Origin: Mesorhizobium sp.
GTDB lineage: Bacteria; Pseudomonadota; Alphaproteobacteria; Rhizobiales; Rhizobiaceae
Direction: 5' to 3'
Assembly (NCBI RefSeq): GCF_004963255.1
Contig: NZ_SUGA01000015.1
Span: 1-64,000, forward strand
DNA length: 64,000 nt
The first letter of the stretch is position 1. Every line of letters starts with the position of its first letter. This document shows, piece by piece, positions 8,567 to 17,625 of the stretch. A program made the position numbers and the translations under genes. Under the pieces are notes generated by a model. The model did not search any database and was not told where the DNA came from. It was given only the letters and a program-made list of their open reading frames with translations.

Positions 8567-8759
8567 AGGTTGCCTCCTGGGTTGGCGTTTGCCGATGTCA
8601 GGTGGGACAAGATCGTGGCGTTTGCAAGCCGCCCGACACGGGGTTTGTGCCCCACCTGGATCTCTGCTTGCGGCAACGCGGCATCTTTGCGTGCCCGGCG
8701 CAGACCCGCTAAGAGTGTCGCCAAACTTGCCCCAAGGCAATCACGACGGACATTCACTG

Positions 8760-9344
8760 ATGATGCGTTCAATCCTGGTCGGCATTCTCGTCCTGATGGC
8801 GGCGGGCATCGGCTGGCTGACGTTCGACTGGTACCGCGGCCATTATGGCGGCGAGCCCTTCGGCGCGCCCTTCACGCTGGTCGACCAGAAAGGCGCGCCG
8901 ATCACCGAAGCCGCCTTCAGGGGCCACCCGAGCGTCGTGTTCTTCGGCTTCACCCATTGCCCGGAAGTCTGCCCGACAACCCTGTTCGAGCTGGCCGGCT
9001 GGCTGAAGACGATGGGCGACAGCGGCAAGAACCTCAACGCCTATTTCGTCACCGTCGATCCGGAGCGCGACACGCCGGAGACGATGAACACCTATGTCAG
9101 CAACTTCTCCGACCGCATTACCGGCATCACCGGCGATCCGGACAAGGTGCATGCCATGGCCAAGGCCTTCGGCATCTATTGGAAGAAGGTCGACACCGGC
9201 GACGGCGACTACACGATGGACCATACGGCCTCGGTGCTGCTGCTCAACGCCAAGGGCGATTTCGCCGGCACCATCGCCTATGGCGAGAGCGCCGACACCG
9301 CCGTCGCCAAGCTGAAGCGGCTGGCGGCTGGTGGGCAAACATGA
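8760..9344 (+). CDS. SCO1/SenC copper chaperone
   Basis: A 194-residue membrane-anchored thioredoxin-fold protein. An N-terminal helix (SILVGILVLMAAGIGWLTF) anchors it in the inner membrane. The copper ligands are the CPEVC motif near residue 67 and the His of MDHTASVLLL near 150. It would deliver copper to the CuA centre of cytochrome c oxidase. Two successive ATG codons (8760, 8763) form the start; the ribosome site is weak (ACGGA). Its stop codon is the first part of an intergenic palindrome. Confidence 0.88.
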   Translation: MMRSILVGILVLMAAGIGWLTFDWYRGHYGGEPFGAPFTLVDQKGAPITEAAFRGHPSVVFFGFTHCPEVCPTTLFELAGWLKTMGDSGKNLNAYFVTVDPERDTPETMNTYVSNFSDRITGITGDPDKVHAMAKAFGIYWKKVDTGDGDYTMDHTASVLLLNAKGDFAGTIAYGESADTAVAKLKRLAAGGQT

Positions 9345-9404
9345 TCCCGAACCGAAGGTCAGCGACCGCAAAAAGTGGGAACCGGTTTTCGGAAAAGATC
9401 ATGT
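9341..9404. repeat. Rhizobial intergenic palindrome, copy 3
   Basis: ATGATC at the left end pairs with GATCAT at the right end around a GTGGGAACCGGTTTTCGG core. The left end overlaps the stop codon of the SCO gene and the right end lies about 20 bp before prmA, so most of this spacer is repeat. Confidence 0.65.
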
Positions 9405-9423
9405 TCAAGCAAGAGTCTTTCTG

Positions 9424-10296
9424 ATGGGCCAGACCAGGCTGCACCTCATCGCCAGCAAGCTCGAGGCCGACCGCATCTTCGCGGCGCTGGACGCCGCCTT
9501 CGAGGATGACGGCCTGCCGATCGCCGTGCTGGAGCTCGACGAGGAAAAAGACATCCACGAAGTGTCGCTCTATGCCGATGGCGACGTCGATCCCCTCGAA
9601 GCGCGAGTCAGGGATATCCTCGCCGGTCTCGGCCTGCCCAAGCCCGTCGAGCGTGAAGTCCTTCCCGACATCGACTGGGTGTCGCGCTCGCTGGAAGGCT
9701 TGAAGCCGGTGCGCGCCGGCCGCTTCCTCGTCCACGGCTCGCACGACCGCGCCAAGCGCCACGCCGGCGATCTCGCCATCGAGATCGAGGCAGGCCTTGC
9801 CTTCGGCACCGGCCATCACGGCACCACCGCCGGCTGCCTCGAAATGCTGGAGCAGGTCGTGCTGCGCGAACGGCCGCGCAACGCGCTCGACCTCGGAACG
9901 GGAAGCGCGGTGCTTGCCATCGCGCTCGCCAAGCTCGTTCATATCCCGGTGCTGGCGACCGACATCGATCCGATCGCCGTCCGCGTCGCCGCCGCCAATG
10001 CCCGCCTCAACCATGTCAAGGCGCTGGTCGAAACGGTGACGGCGCCGGGCTTCCATAACCCGATCTTCGCCAGGCGCGCGCCCTTCGACCTCATCGTCGC
10101 CAACATCCTCGCCCGGCCGCTGATGCGGCTCGCACCGGAGATGGCAAAGCACATCCGGCTCGGCGGCTCGCTGGTGCTCTCCGGCATCCTCGACCGGCAG
10201 CGCGACGCGGTGATCTCGGCCTATGTCAGACAGAGCTTCCGCCACTTGCGCACGCTGCATCGCGAGGGCTGGGTGACCATCCACCTCAAGCGCTGA
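9424..10296 (+). CDS. prmA: Ribosomal protein L11 methyltransferase
   Basis: A 290-residue SAM-dependent enzyme that trimethylates ribosomal protein L11. The N-terminal substrate domain covers about 1-110. The catalytic domain shows GLAFGTGHHGTTAGCLEML near 125-143, the SAM-binding DLGTGSAVLAIALAKL near 155-170, the acidic ATDIDPIAV strand and the NILARPLMRLAP motif near 220. The start at 9424 fits the family; an open frame runs 31 codons upstream but is encoded by an intergenic repeat and is rejected. The ribosome site is weak. Confidence 0.9.
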   Translation: MGQTRLHLIASKLEADRIFAALDAAFEDDGLPIAVLELDEEKDIHEVSLYADGDVDPLEARVRDILAGLGLPKPVEREVLPDIDWVSRSLEGLKPVRAGRFLVHGSHDRAKRHAGDLAIEIEAGLAFGTGHHGTTAGCLEMLEQVVLRERPRNALDLGTGSAVLAIALAKLVHIPVLATDIDPIAVRVAAANARLNHVKALVETVTAPGFHNPIFARRAPFDLIVANILARPLMRLAPEMAKHIRLGGSLVLSGILDRQRDAVISAYVRQSFRHLRTLHREGWVTIHLKR

Positions 10297-10305
10297 GGCG
10301 CTTAC

Positions 10306-10491
10306 TCACACATAAAGCGAGTTTGCCGCCTTCTTCAGCTCTTCGCGATCGTAGCCATTGGCGTTCAGCGTTTCATCGTCGAGACAAAGCAGCGCCCCGT
10401 TGACGTAGCGGCTCGCCTCGCGCCGGCGAGCTTCGATCAGCGCGCTCATGGCGTTTCTGAAAAATCCGCGTCTGGCTGAAAGCGTGGACAT
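10306..10491 (-). CDS. DUF1127 small protein
   Basis: A 61-residue basic protein with the YjiS-like DUF1127 layout: a short N-terminus, an Arg-rich helix (ALIEARRREASRYVNGALLC) and a C-terminal DETLNANGYDREELKKAA segment. In other rhizobia and Agrobacterium members affect RNA turnover and stress or phosphate traits. AAGGAG lies six bases before the ATG at 10491. It is convergent with prmA, with only about 9 bp between the stops. Role here unknown. Confidence 0.8.
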   Translation of the reverse strand: MSTLSARRGFFRNAMSALIEARRREASRYVNGALLCLDDETLNANGYDREELKKAANSLYV

Positions 10492-10836
10492 GACAGTCTC
10501 CTTCGCAGGACAACAGCATTCATTCCTCCACATTTGGGAGACTAAGCTCTGCCGACCTGTCTGGAAATCAACGATTCTGCATAGCGTCCATGCGCAAAGA
10601 CACGGGCGCGCGCCTGGCTTGCACGTCGTCGCTTCAGCATATCTGGATCATATGGCGTCTGGTGACAGATCCGTTTCAATTGGCACACGAAATGCTCTAA
10701 AGCATGTCTCCCGAAAGTGGGAACCGGTTTCGGGATAAAGACATGCGTAAGATCAAAAACCTAAAAGCTCATGGAGCGAATCTGAAAGATCGCGACGCGT
10801 TTTAGGTTCGCGACAAGCATCCGAGGAGAGGCCACC
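10492..10836. other. Intergenic region with repeat, no gene seen
   Basis: This 345-bp divergent spacer between the DUF1127 gene and the aminopeptidase gene has no convincing reading frame. The right half holds palindrome copy 4. Promoters for both flanking genes should lie here, but no sigma70 pair stood out. Confidence 0.5.
10701..10749. repeat. Rhizobial intergenic palindrome, copy 4
   Basis: GCATGTC ... GACATGC flank CCCGAAAGTGGGAACCGG and TTTCGGG. The core is the same as copy 3 at 9341. It lies about 90 bp upstream of the aminopeptidase gene. Confidence 0.7.
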
Positions 10837-12681
10837 ATGTTCCAGACCTTTGATTCCGCTGGCGATCCGGCCGTCGGCAAGCCGCGCGTGGCGCTGCTGC
10901 GGCAATGGCTGGCCGACAATGGCTTGGATGGCTTCATCGTCCCTCGCGCCGACGAGCACCAGGGCGAATATGTCGCCGACCGCTCGGCGCGGCTGAAATG
11001 GCTGACCGGCTTTTCCGGTTCGGCCGGCGTCGCGATCGTGCTGCGCGACCGCGCCTTTATCTTCGTCGACGGCCGCTACACGCTGCAGGTTCGCAACGAA
11101 GTTGATCTCGGCATCTTCACCGTCGAAAGCCTCATCGACAATCCGCCAGCCAGCTGGATCAAGGACAATCTCGGCAAGGGCGCAAGGCTCGGTTTCGACC
11201 CTTGGCTGCACACGATCGGCGAGGTCAGGGCGCTGAAGGCGTCCGCCGAGCAATCCGGCGCGACCTTGGTGCCGCTCGACAGGAACCCCATCGACATCAT
11301 CTGGAAGGACCAGCCCGAGCCGCCGCGGGCGCCGGTGGAGTTGCAAGAGCTCAATTTTGCCGGTGAGCTCACCAAGGACAAGCTTGTGCGGCTGGCAAGC
11401 GCCATCCAGAAGGACGGCGCCACCCATGCGGTGCTGACCGATCCCTCTTCCATCGCCTGGAGCTTCAACATCCGTGGCGGCGACGTGCCGCACACGCCTC
11501 TGGCGCTCGGCTTTGCCATCCTCGCCGCCGACGGCAAGCATCAGCTGTTCATGGACCAGCGCAAATTCCCGCGCCAGGTCGCGGCCTATCTCACTCAGCT
11601 TGCCGATCTGCATGACCCGGGCGAGTTCGAAGCGGCAATCGTCGAGCTGGCCAAAAACGGCGCCAGGATTGCGCTGGACCCGGTGCTGGCGGCGGACAAG
11701 CTGCGGATGCTGACCGAGGACAATGGCGGCACGGTTGTCCTGGCGGCTGACCCGGCGCGTATTCCCCGCGCGACGAAGAACCAGGCCGAGATCGCCGGCA
11801 GCCGCGCCGCGCATCGCCGCGACGGCGCTGCGGTCGCCAAGCTGCTGTGCTGGCTCGACCGCCAGAAGCCGGGCACGCTCGACGAAATCGCCGTCGTCAC
11901 CAAGCTGGAGGAAGTGCGCCGCCAGACCGGCGAGGAAACCCAGATGCCGCTGCGCGACATCTCCTTCGACACGATTTCCGGCGCCGGCCCGAATGGCGCC
12001 ATCATGCACTACCGCGTCTCGCGCGCCACCAGCCGCAAGCTTGAGAGCGGCGAGCTGTTCCTGCTCGATTCCGGCGGTCAGTATCAGGACGGCACCACCG
12101 ACATCACCCGCACCGTTCCGATCGGTGAGCCGACGCAGGAGATGCGCGAGCGCTTCACGCTCGTGCTGAAGGGCATGATCGGGATCTCGATGCTGCGTTT
12201 CCCCGCCGGCACGCGCGGCTCGGAGATCGACGCCGTCGCGCGCGTGGCACTGTGGAAGCATGGCTGCGACTTCGCCCATGGCACCGGCCATGGCGTCGGC
12301 TCCTACCTTGCCGTGCATGAAGGGCCGCAGCGCATCGCCCGCACCGGCACGGAAAAGCTGCTGGCCGGCATGATGCTGTCCAACGAGCCGGGCTACTACA
12401 AGGAAGGCGCCTACGGCATCCGCATCGAGAACCTGATCCTGGTCACGCCGGCGGAACAGATCGAAGGCGGCGACATCGCCATGCATGGCTTCGAGACGCT
12501 GACGCTGGCGCCGATCGACAAGCGACTCATCCGCAGCGATCTCTTGACCCGCGACGAGTTGCACTGGCTCGACCAGTATCATGCATGGGTGCTGGCCGAG
12601 ATCGGCCCGATGGTCGACGGCGAAACGCTGGCCTGGCTGGAAAAAGCCACCGCGCCGCTGCCGCACGACGCGAAAATTTGA
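10837..12681 (+). CDS. Xaa-Pro aminopeptidase, M24 family
   Basis: A 614-residue cytosolic metallopeptidase of the long (APP1-like) form with two creatinase N-terminal domains and a C-terminal catalytic domain. It removes N-terminal residues preceding proline. Metal ligands are visible: Asp in LLDSGGQY and in DGTTDITRT, His in HGTGHGVGSY, Glu in NEPGYY and Glu in GIRIENL. GAGGAGAGG precedes the ATG at 10837. It is monocistronic. The call as aminopeptidase P is firm at family level. Confidence 0.9.
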   Translation: MFQTFDSAGDPAVGKPRVALLRQWLADNGLDGFIVPRADEHQGEYVADRSARLKWLTGFSGSAGVAIVLRDRAFIFVDGRYTLQVRNEVDLGIFTVESLIDNPPASWIKDNLGKGARLGFDPWLHTIGEVRALKASAEQSGATLVPLDRNPIDIIWKDQPEPPRAPVELQELNFAGELTKDKLVRLASAIQKDGATHAVLTDPSSIAWSFNIRGGDVPHTPLALGFAILAADGKHQLFMDQRKFPRQVAAYLTQLADLHDPGEFEAAIVELAKNGARIALDPVLAADKLRMLTEDNGGTVVLAADPARIPRATKNQAEIAGSRAAHRRDGAAVAKLLCWLDRQKPGTLDEIAVVTKLEEVRRQTGEETQMPLRDISFDTISGAGPNGAIMHYRVSRATSRKLESGELFLLDSGGQYQDGTTDITRTVPIGEPTQEMRERFTLVLKGMIGISMLRFPAGTRGSEIDAVARVALWKHGCDFAHGTGHGVGSYLAVHEGPQRIARTGTEKLLAGMMLSNEPGYYKEGAYGIRIENLILVTPAEQIEGGDIAMHGFETLTLAPIDKRLIRSDLLTRDELHWLDQYHAWVLAEIGPMVDGETLAWLEKATAPLPHDAKI

Positions 12682-13056
12682 GATGGGCTTCTTTCTCCCG
12701 TTTACGCTAGCTGTGCACACATCTTCTGTGACTGGCGTGACTGATCGACCTGAGGCTTGATTGCCACGTGGTTCCCCCAATCCGTCGCTGCTTCGCAGCG
12801 CCACCTTTCCCCCCCTCCGGAGGGAAAGGAAGGGAGCCTTGCTGGAGGAGCGTCGACGGCAAAAAGCCTGGCGCCTTCCTCTACCCCGTCGATCGGGGGA
12901 GAGGTGGCTCGGCGAAGCCGAGACGGAGTGGGGGTCGACCAGCGCTACATTGGACAATGCATGCGACAAGCAAGCCGTAGCCCATTTGCGGGGAGAAATG
13001 CCGGCAGGGCAATGAGGGGCAGCACCTGCCCTTCGAAAATATCGTCCGGCGGACTC
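12682..13056. other. Intergenic region made mostly of repeat sequence
   Basis: A 375-bp spacer between the convergent aminopeptidase and azlD genes. The middle is taken up by an inverted pair of C-rich repeats (12771-12938). The flanks show no supported coding frame and no clear terminator with a T-run. Confidence 0.55.
12771..12938. repeat. Inverted pair of C-rich intergenic repeats
   Basis: A segment reading CCCCCAATCCGTCGCTGC then TTCGCAGCGCCACCT (12773-12806) recurs inverted at about 12900-12935 as AGGTGGCTCGGCGAAGCCGA then GACGGAGTGGGGG. Each copy has its own CTTCG-centred hairpin and a CCCC/GGGG outer arm. This is the style of multi-copy repeats in Mesorhizobium-type genomes. Confidence 0.6.
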
Positions 13057-13353
13057 CTACCCCACAAACTGCCGCGCGATGATCAGCACCGCTGCGCCCG
13101 CCAAAAACATCGACATCAACCCGCCGCGTAGCGAGACCAAAGCGGTGACCACCAGCGCCGCCCATTCGGCGGGCCCGGCGCCAAGCACTGCCGGCGCGAC
13201 CAGCGTCGTCAGCACTGCGGCAGGCACGGCGTTCAGCCCCGCCTCGACGCGCGGGTGGATATTCTCGAAGCGCGAGATGACGAGGTGGCCGCCGACCCGG
13301 GTCAGATAGGTGGCGATCGCGCCGGCCAGGATGATCCAGAAGGTCGTGCTCAC
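13057..13353 (-). CDS. azlD: AzlD branched-chain amino acid exporter small subunit
   Basis: A 98-residue protein with three or four hydrophobic segments and the AzlD motifs TYLTRVGGHLVISRF near the N-terminus and LNAVPAAVLTTLVAPA in the middle. Together with AzlC it exports leucine, isoleucine and valine or analogues. The start is a GTG at 13353, overlapping the azlC stop as GTGA, so the two are translationally coupled. Longer open frame upstream is the antisense-like frame of azlC and is rejected. Confidence 0.85.
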   Translation of the reverse strand: MSTTFWIILAGAIATYLTRVGGHLVISRFENIHPRVEAGLNAVPAAVLTTLVAPAVLGAGPAEWAALVVTALVSLRGGLMSMFLAGAAVLIIARQFVG

Positions 13354-14078
13354 GGCCGCTCCCCTATTCCGCTGTGATGCGGTGGCAGGATCACCGCCAG
13401 CAGCACGCCGGCGACTGCGCCGATCGAGACATGCCAGGGAGAGCCGACCGTCTTGTAGGCGATGATCGACGCGGCCGCGCTTGCGGCGACAACGGGCAGC
13501 CAGAGCGGCCGCTTGCGGAAACCGAGGACGAGGCCGAGGAAATAGATCGGCAGCAGGAAATCGATACCCAGCGCATGAGTATCCGGAATGAGCTTGCCGA
13601 ACACCGCGCCCAACCCGCTTTCGATCACCCAAAACACATAGACCGGCAGGCCAAGTCCGAGATACCAGACGAACCCGACCGGCTTGCCTGACACGGCCCT
13701 GGCCTCCGCCACGGCAAATTGCGGGTCGGTGAGGATGAAGTAGCCCAGCGCCTGCTGCAGCAGCGGCCAATGCGCGATGCGCCTGCCGATGCCGGCCGAA
13801 TAGAGCACATGGCGGAAATTCACCGCGAAGATCGACAGCACGATCAGCCATGGCGCGACATGCTGGCCGAACAATTCGATGCCGACCATCTGGCTCGCGC
13901 CGCCGAAGATCAGCGCGCTCATCAGGAAGGCCTCGAGCACCGAGAAACCATTGTCGACGGCGATCGCGCCGAACAGGATCGCGAACGGCGCAGAGGCGAC
14001 CACGACCGGCATCGACAACCGCACGCCGTCCCAGAAATCGCCGCCGGTCCTGCTCTCAGAGATTGCTTCCGTTACCAT
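13350..14078 (-). CDS. azlC: AzlC branched-chain amino acid exporter large subunit
   Basis: A 242-residue membrane protein with about seven to eight hydrophobic segments. AzlC-type motifs include VVVASAPFAILFGAIAV near residue 20, GGASQMVGIELF near 55 and VNFRHVLYSAGI near 80. It forms an exporter with AzlD, encoded immediately downstream. The ATG at 14078 has AGGAG seven bases upstream; an ATG at 14102 is less well placed. It follows the glutamine-synthetase-like gene on the same strand after 119 bp and an inverted repeat. Confidence 0.88.
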   Translation of the reverse strand: MVTEAISESRTGGDFWDGVRLSMPVVVASAPFAILFGAIAVDNGFSVLEAFLMSALIFGGASQMVGIELFGQHVAPWLIVLSIFAVNFRHVLYSAGIGRRIAHWPLLQQALGYFILTDPQFAVAEARAVSGKPVGFVWYLGLGLPVYVFWVIESGLGAVFGKLIPDTHALGIDFLLPIYFLGLVLGFRKRPLWLPVVAASAAASIIAYKTVGSPWHVSIGAVAGVLLAVILPPHHSGIGERP

Positions 14079-14135
14079 GCGCCGCTCCTTGAGCGGCCTC
14101 ATTTAGGGAGCGTCGTCCTCGATGTCACACCAATT

Positions 14136-14181
14136 CGCTTGACCCAGCGATCAGCGGAACTGATCGCCGGGTTGCGAAGCG
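14136..14181. repeat. Imperfect inverted repeat downstream of the ligase gene
   Basis: CGCTT and GCGATCAG on the left pair with CTGATCGC and GAAGCG on the right with a small bulge. No T-run follows on either strand. It lies between the ligase stop and azlC and could shield the 3' end of the upstream message. Confidence 0.5.
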
Positions 14182-14197
14182 TCGAAAATCTGGCGGC

Positions 14198-15592
14198 TCA
14201 GCTGACGAAATAGCGCTGCCATTCGAAGTCGGTGATATGCGACGCCTGCCAGGCATCGAAGGCCGCCTGCTCGGCGCGGCGGCTCTCGGCATAATTGTCG
14301 CGGAATGCCTCGCCGAAGGCGTCGGCGCAGAAATCGGATGCGGCGAAGGCCTCGATGGAAGCGTTCAGCGTGCGCGGCAGCTTCGGCTTGTCGAGATTGG
14401 CAAGGTTGCTCGTCACCGGCGGCTCGAGCGGCAGGTCTTTGTCGATGCCTTCGCAGCCGGCCGCCAGGATGGCGGCGATCGACAGGTAGGGATTGACGTC
14501 GGCGCCGGGCGCCCGGTGCTCGAACCGGCAGGCGGCATCGTTCGGCGTGGTGATGGCGCGGATCGGCGCGGTGCGGTTCTCGAAGCCCCAGGCGACATCT
14601 TCCGGCGACCAGGCGCCACGATCGAAGCGGCGGTAGGAATTGACGGTCGGCCGGAAGAAGATATGCGTCTCCTGCATGCGGTTGAGCACGCCGGCGAGGA
14701 ATTTCTCGGCGACCGGCGTCAGCCGGTTGGGTCCGGCCGCGAAGGCCGGCTTGCCGTCCCGCCACAGGCTGACATGGTGGTGCGCGCCGCAGGCGCTTTC
14801 CTTGCCCGGCGGCTGGAAGCGCGTCATGAAGGTGGCGACCAGCCCGCGCTCGGCGCACAGTTCGCGCAGATGCAGCTTGGCGCGCATGGCGGCATCCGCC
14901 GCGGCAAGCGCGCTCTTCGGCGTCAGCGCATATTCATACATGCCATAGCCATATTCGGTGACCAGCGATGCGACGCCGATGTCGATGCTCTTCAGGCGCG
15001 TGATGAACTCGGCGGCGAAATCCTGGTACTCGCCGCTGCGCACCAGGTCGTAGTTGATCAGCGAATGGCCCCACGGTTTCAGCTCGCGATAGCGGCCGGC
15101 GCGCATCAGATCGTGGTCGGCGTGGAAAATGCCGAACTCGTATTCGAGGGCGAATTTCGGCTCGTAGCCGAGAGCCCTGGCGCGCTCCTCGACACGGGCA
15201 AGCACGTTGCGCGGATCGTAGGCGCAAGGCGCGCCGTCGAGCATGTAGGAGCGCGTGATGGCGGAGGCGAATTTCGGCTTCCAGCCATGCTGCACCACCG
15301 TATCCGGATCGATGATGCCCTTGATGTTGGGAAAGCCGTTCTCCTCATTGGCGCTTGGCGAAGCGAAGGCGACGTCGCCCATCGGCTGGCCATCGCCATG
15401 GGTGACGCAATAGAGGATGGCATTGATCGACTCGCCGGATGTGGAAAGCTTCAGCGGCGCTATCTTGGAACGCACGACGCCCGACGTATCGACGGTATGC
15501 ACCTCGACGAACTCGACACCGCGCGATGCAAGCTCGGCCTGCAGCGCCTCGAGCTTCGGCGCATACGCCGCCACCCTGTCCTCAAATTCCAC
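14198..15592 (-). CDS. Glutamine-synthetase-like ligase
   Basis: A 464-residue ATP-dependent amine ligase of the GS catalytic fold. N-terminal beta-grasp part covers about 1-110. Catalytic landmarks are LEYEFGIF near 140, CGAHHHVSLW near 255 (GSGMHxHxSL in true GS), FFRPTVNSYRR near 315 and ENRTAPIRAI near 345. The altered HHH motif and the missing GlnA adenylylation loop argue for a gamma-glutamyl-amine synthetase (PuuA/IpuC/FluG-like) rather than ammonia assimilation. The GTG start at 15592 has GGAGG seven bases upstream. It is the last gene after a LIV transporter, so it probably acts on the imported substrate. Confidence 0.8.
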   Translation of the reverse strand: MEFEDRVAAYAPKLEALQAELASRGVEFVEVHTVDTSGVVRSKIAPLKLSTSGESINAILYCVTHGDGQPMGDVAFASPSANEENGFPNIKGIIDPDTVVQHGWKPKFASAITRSYMLDGAPCAYDPRNVLARVEERARALGYEPKFALEYEFGIFHADHDLMRAGRYRELKPWGHSLINYDLVRSGEYQDFAAEFITRLKSIDIGVASLVTEYGYGMYEYALTPKSALAAADAAMRAKLHLRELCAERGLVATFMTRFQPPGKESACGAHHHVSLWRDGKPAFAAGPNRLTPVAEKFLAGVLNRMQETHIFFRPTVNSYRRFDRGAWSPEDVAWGFENRTAPIRAITTPNDAACRFEHRAPGADVNPYLSIAAILAAGCEGIDKDLPLEPPVTSNLANLDKPKLPRTLNASIEAFAASDFCADAFGEAFRDNYAESRRAEQAAFDAWQASHITDFEWQRYFVS

Positions 15593-15620
15593 GTTCAACC
15601 CTCCACCAGGAAATGCGACG

Positions 15621-16718
15621 CTATCTGGCGTTGCGCCGGAAAAGAAGCGACACAAGCTCGTCGAGCTCATGCCGGCCGCTGATGCCGCTTGGCCGGAACG
15701 CCATGCAAAGCACGATGACCACGCCGAGCGCCACGCCCGACAGTCCAAGCAATTGCGGCATTTGGATACCGGCGACGCTCACGCCGGACTCGATGCTGCG
15801 GATGAATTCCAGCCCGATCGAAAGCACGATGACGCCGGTGACCGCCCCGGTCACCGTCGCCATGCCGCCGAGGATCAGCATCGCCAGCGTGTTGAAGATC
15901 ATCTGGAAGTAGAAAAGCTTCGGACTGATCGTGCCGGCGAAATAGGCGTAGAGCACGCCGGCAAGGCCGCAGATCAGCGCCGAGAGCACCCACGACATGA
16001 GCCGCAGCTTCTTGGCGTCTATCCCTAGTGCCGCCGCAGCCTGCGGGCTCTGCGCGCTGGCGCGCAACTGCAGGCCCCAGCGGCTGTCCTTGAACAGCCG
16101 CGCCGCGACGATCGCCAGCACCGCGAAGACCAGCATCCAGGGCAGGCCGACCACTTTCGGGATGCCGAAGAAGGCCTGGTTGCCCTTGAACAGGTCGGTC
16201 CAGTTGAGGAACACCGAATGGACGATGATGAGCAGCGCCAGGCTGACGATGGTCGCGGCGACACCCGACAGCCGGCTGATCACCTTGCCACTGACCAGCG
16301 CCACGATGCCGACGACCAAAAGCGCGATTAGCGCCGCGGAAACCGGATCGAGCTCCAGCGTCGCAAAACCGAAAGGCGCGTTGGGGATCGACAGCTTCTT
16401 CATGGCAAGCGGCGTCGACAGGATGGCGACACCATAGGCGCCGAGGCCGACAAAGGCGCTGTGGCCGAGATTGGCGATGTTGGAATTGCCCATGAACACC
16501 TGCAGGCCGACCACCACGATCAGGTTCACGAAGGCGCCGAGCGCCAGGAAGGTGTAGTAGGTCGGCGCGAAATTCAGCACCAGAAGCCCGATCACCAGCA
16601 CCGGCAGCGCCGTCACCAGCCCGCCGATCAGCGAGCGGAGAAGCGCATTGCCGGATTGGGTTGCGCCAGCCGGAGCCGCCATCTGTTCGACCGCTTGCGA
16701 GAGTTCGGAGCCTGCCAC
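15621..16718 (-). CDS. LIV-type ABC transporter permease (LivM-like)
   Basis: A 365-residue inner-membrane permease with about nine hydrophobic segments and the LivM motifs MGNSNIANLGHSAFVGLGAY near residue 80 and LRASAQSPQAAAALGID near 215, which contacts the ATPases. The GTG at 16718 is chosen because AAGGAG lies seven bases upstream. It begins one base after the livH-like stop. The N-terminal 35 residues are a soluble extension (ELSQAVEQMAAPAG). Confidence 0.88.
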   Translation of the reverse strand: MAGSELSQAVEQMAAPAGATQSGNALLRSLIGGLVTALPVLVIGLLVLNFAPTYYTFLALGAFVNLIVVVGLQVFMGNSNIANLGHSAFVGLGAYGVAILSTPLAMKKLSIPNAPFGFATLELDPVSAALIALLVVGIVALVSGKVISRLSGVAATIVSLALLIIVHSVFLNWTDLFKGNQAFFGIPKVVGLPWMLVFAVLAIVAARLFKDSRWGLQLRASAQSPQAAAALGIDAKKLRLMSWVLSALICGLAGVLYAYFAGTISPKLFYFQMIFNTLAMLILGGMATVTGAVTGVIVLSIGLEFIRSIESGVSVAGIQMPQLLGLSGVALGVVIVLCMAFRPSGISGRHELDELVSLLFRRNAR

Positions 16719-16719
16719 G

Positions 16720-17619
16720 TCAGATCTCCTTATCGCCGAGTTCGACGCGCTGGCCGAGCAAGCCTTCAGGCCGGTAGACGAGCAGCGCGACGATGATCGC
16801 ATAGGTGAGCGCATCCCGAAAACCCGCATATTCCTGGGGCAAAGCGACGAGCAGGCCGACTTCGATGAAGCCGAGCAGCATGCCGCCGACCGCGGCCCCC
16901 GGCAGCGAGCCGAAGCCCCCGATGACGCAGGCGACGAATGCCTTCAGCACCAGGCCGAAGCCGAGATCGGGCGAGACGCTGCCGCGCCGCGCCAGGATGA
17001 ACACGGCTGCGATACCCGCGAGCGCGCCGGAAATCGCAAACGCCGTGGCAATCACCCGGTTTGCCTTGATCCCCATCAGCCGCACCGTGGCGAAGTCGCG
17101 CGAGGCGGCGCGAATGGCGAGCCCGAGCGTCGAGCGATTGAGGAAGAGCACCAGGGCCAGGATGGTCAGGCCCGACACGATCAGCTCCATCACCTGCAAT
17201 GACGACACGGCAAAGGGGCCGAAGAACCACATCTGGTTCAAGCCGTTGAGGACCGAGACTGACTGCGGCTTGGGCGAGATCAGAAGCATGAAAAGGTTCT
17301 GCACCACGATCGACACACCGAAGGCGGTGAGCAGCCCGGTCGTGGTCGGCGCGTAGCGCACCGGCCGGAAGGCGACGCGCTCGAACACCACCGCCGCCAG
17401 CGCCGCCATGCCGACGGCGAGCAGCACCGCGACGAAAGGCGAGGTCAGCCCGAGCGCGGCAGCCAGGAACACGCTGTAGGCTGAGACGCCGATGATCTCG
17501 CCATGCGCGAAATTCACCAGCCCCATGATCGAGAAGACGACCGCCAGCCCGAGCGCCACCAGCGAATATTCGGCGCCGAAGGCGAGCGCGTTGAGGAGTT
17601 GCTGCAAGGCGTAATCCAT
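16720..17619 (-). CDS. LIV-type ABC transporter permease (LivH-like)
   Basis: A 299-residue permease of normal LivH length with about eight hydrophobic segments. MGLVNFAHGEIIGVSAYSVF near residue 35 and IRAASRDFATVRLMGIKANR near 180 are family hallmarks; the second is the ATPase-coupling loop. It pairs with the LivM-like protein to form the channel. Seven bases separate it from the upstream ATPase gene. Confidence 0.9.
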   Translation of the reverse strand: MDYALQQLLNALAFGAEYSLVALGLAVVFSIMGLVNFAHGEIIGVSAYSVFLAAALGLTSPFVAVLLAVGMAALAAVVFERVAFRPVRYAPTTTGLLTAFGVSIVVQNLFMLLISPKPQSVSVLNGLNQMWFFGPFAVSSLQVMELIVSGLTILALVLFLNRSTLGLAIRAASRDFATVRLMGIKANRVIATAFAISGALAGIAAVFILARRGSVSPDLGFGLVLKAFVACVIGGFGSLPGAAVGGMLLGFIEVGLLVALPQEYAGFRDALTYAIIVALLVYRPEGLLGQRVELGDKEI

Positions 17620-17625
17620 CGCCGC

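Noticed and set aside
9331..9423. Upstream extension of prmA
   Set aside because: The extra 31 codons are encoded by an intergenic palindrome; the family N-terminus begins at 9424.
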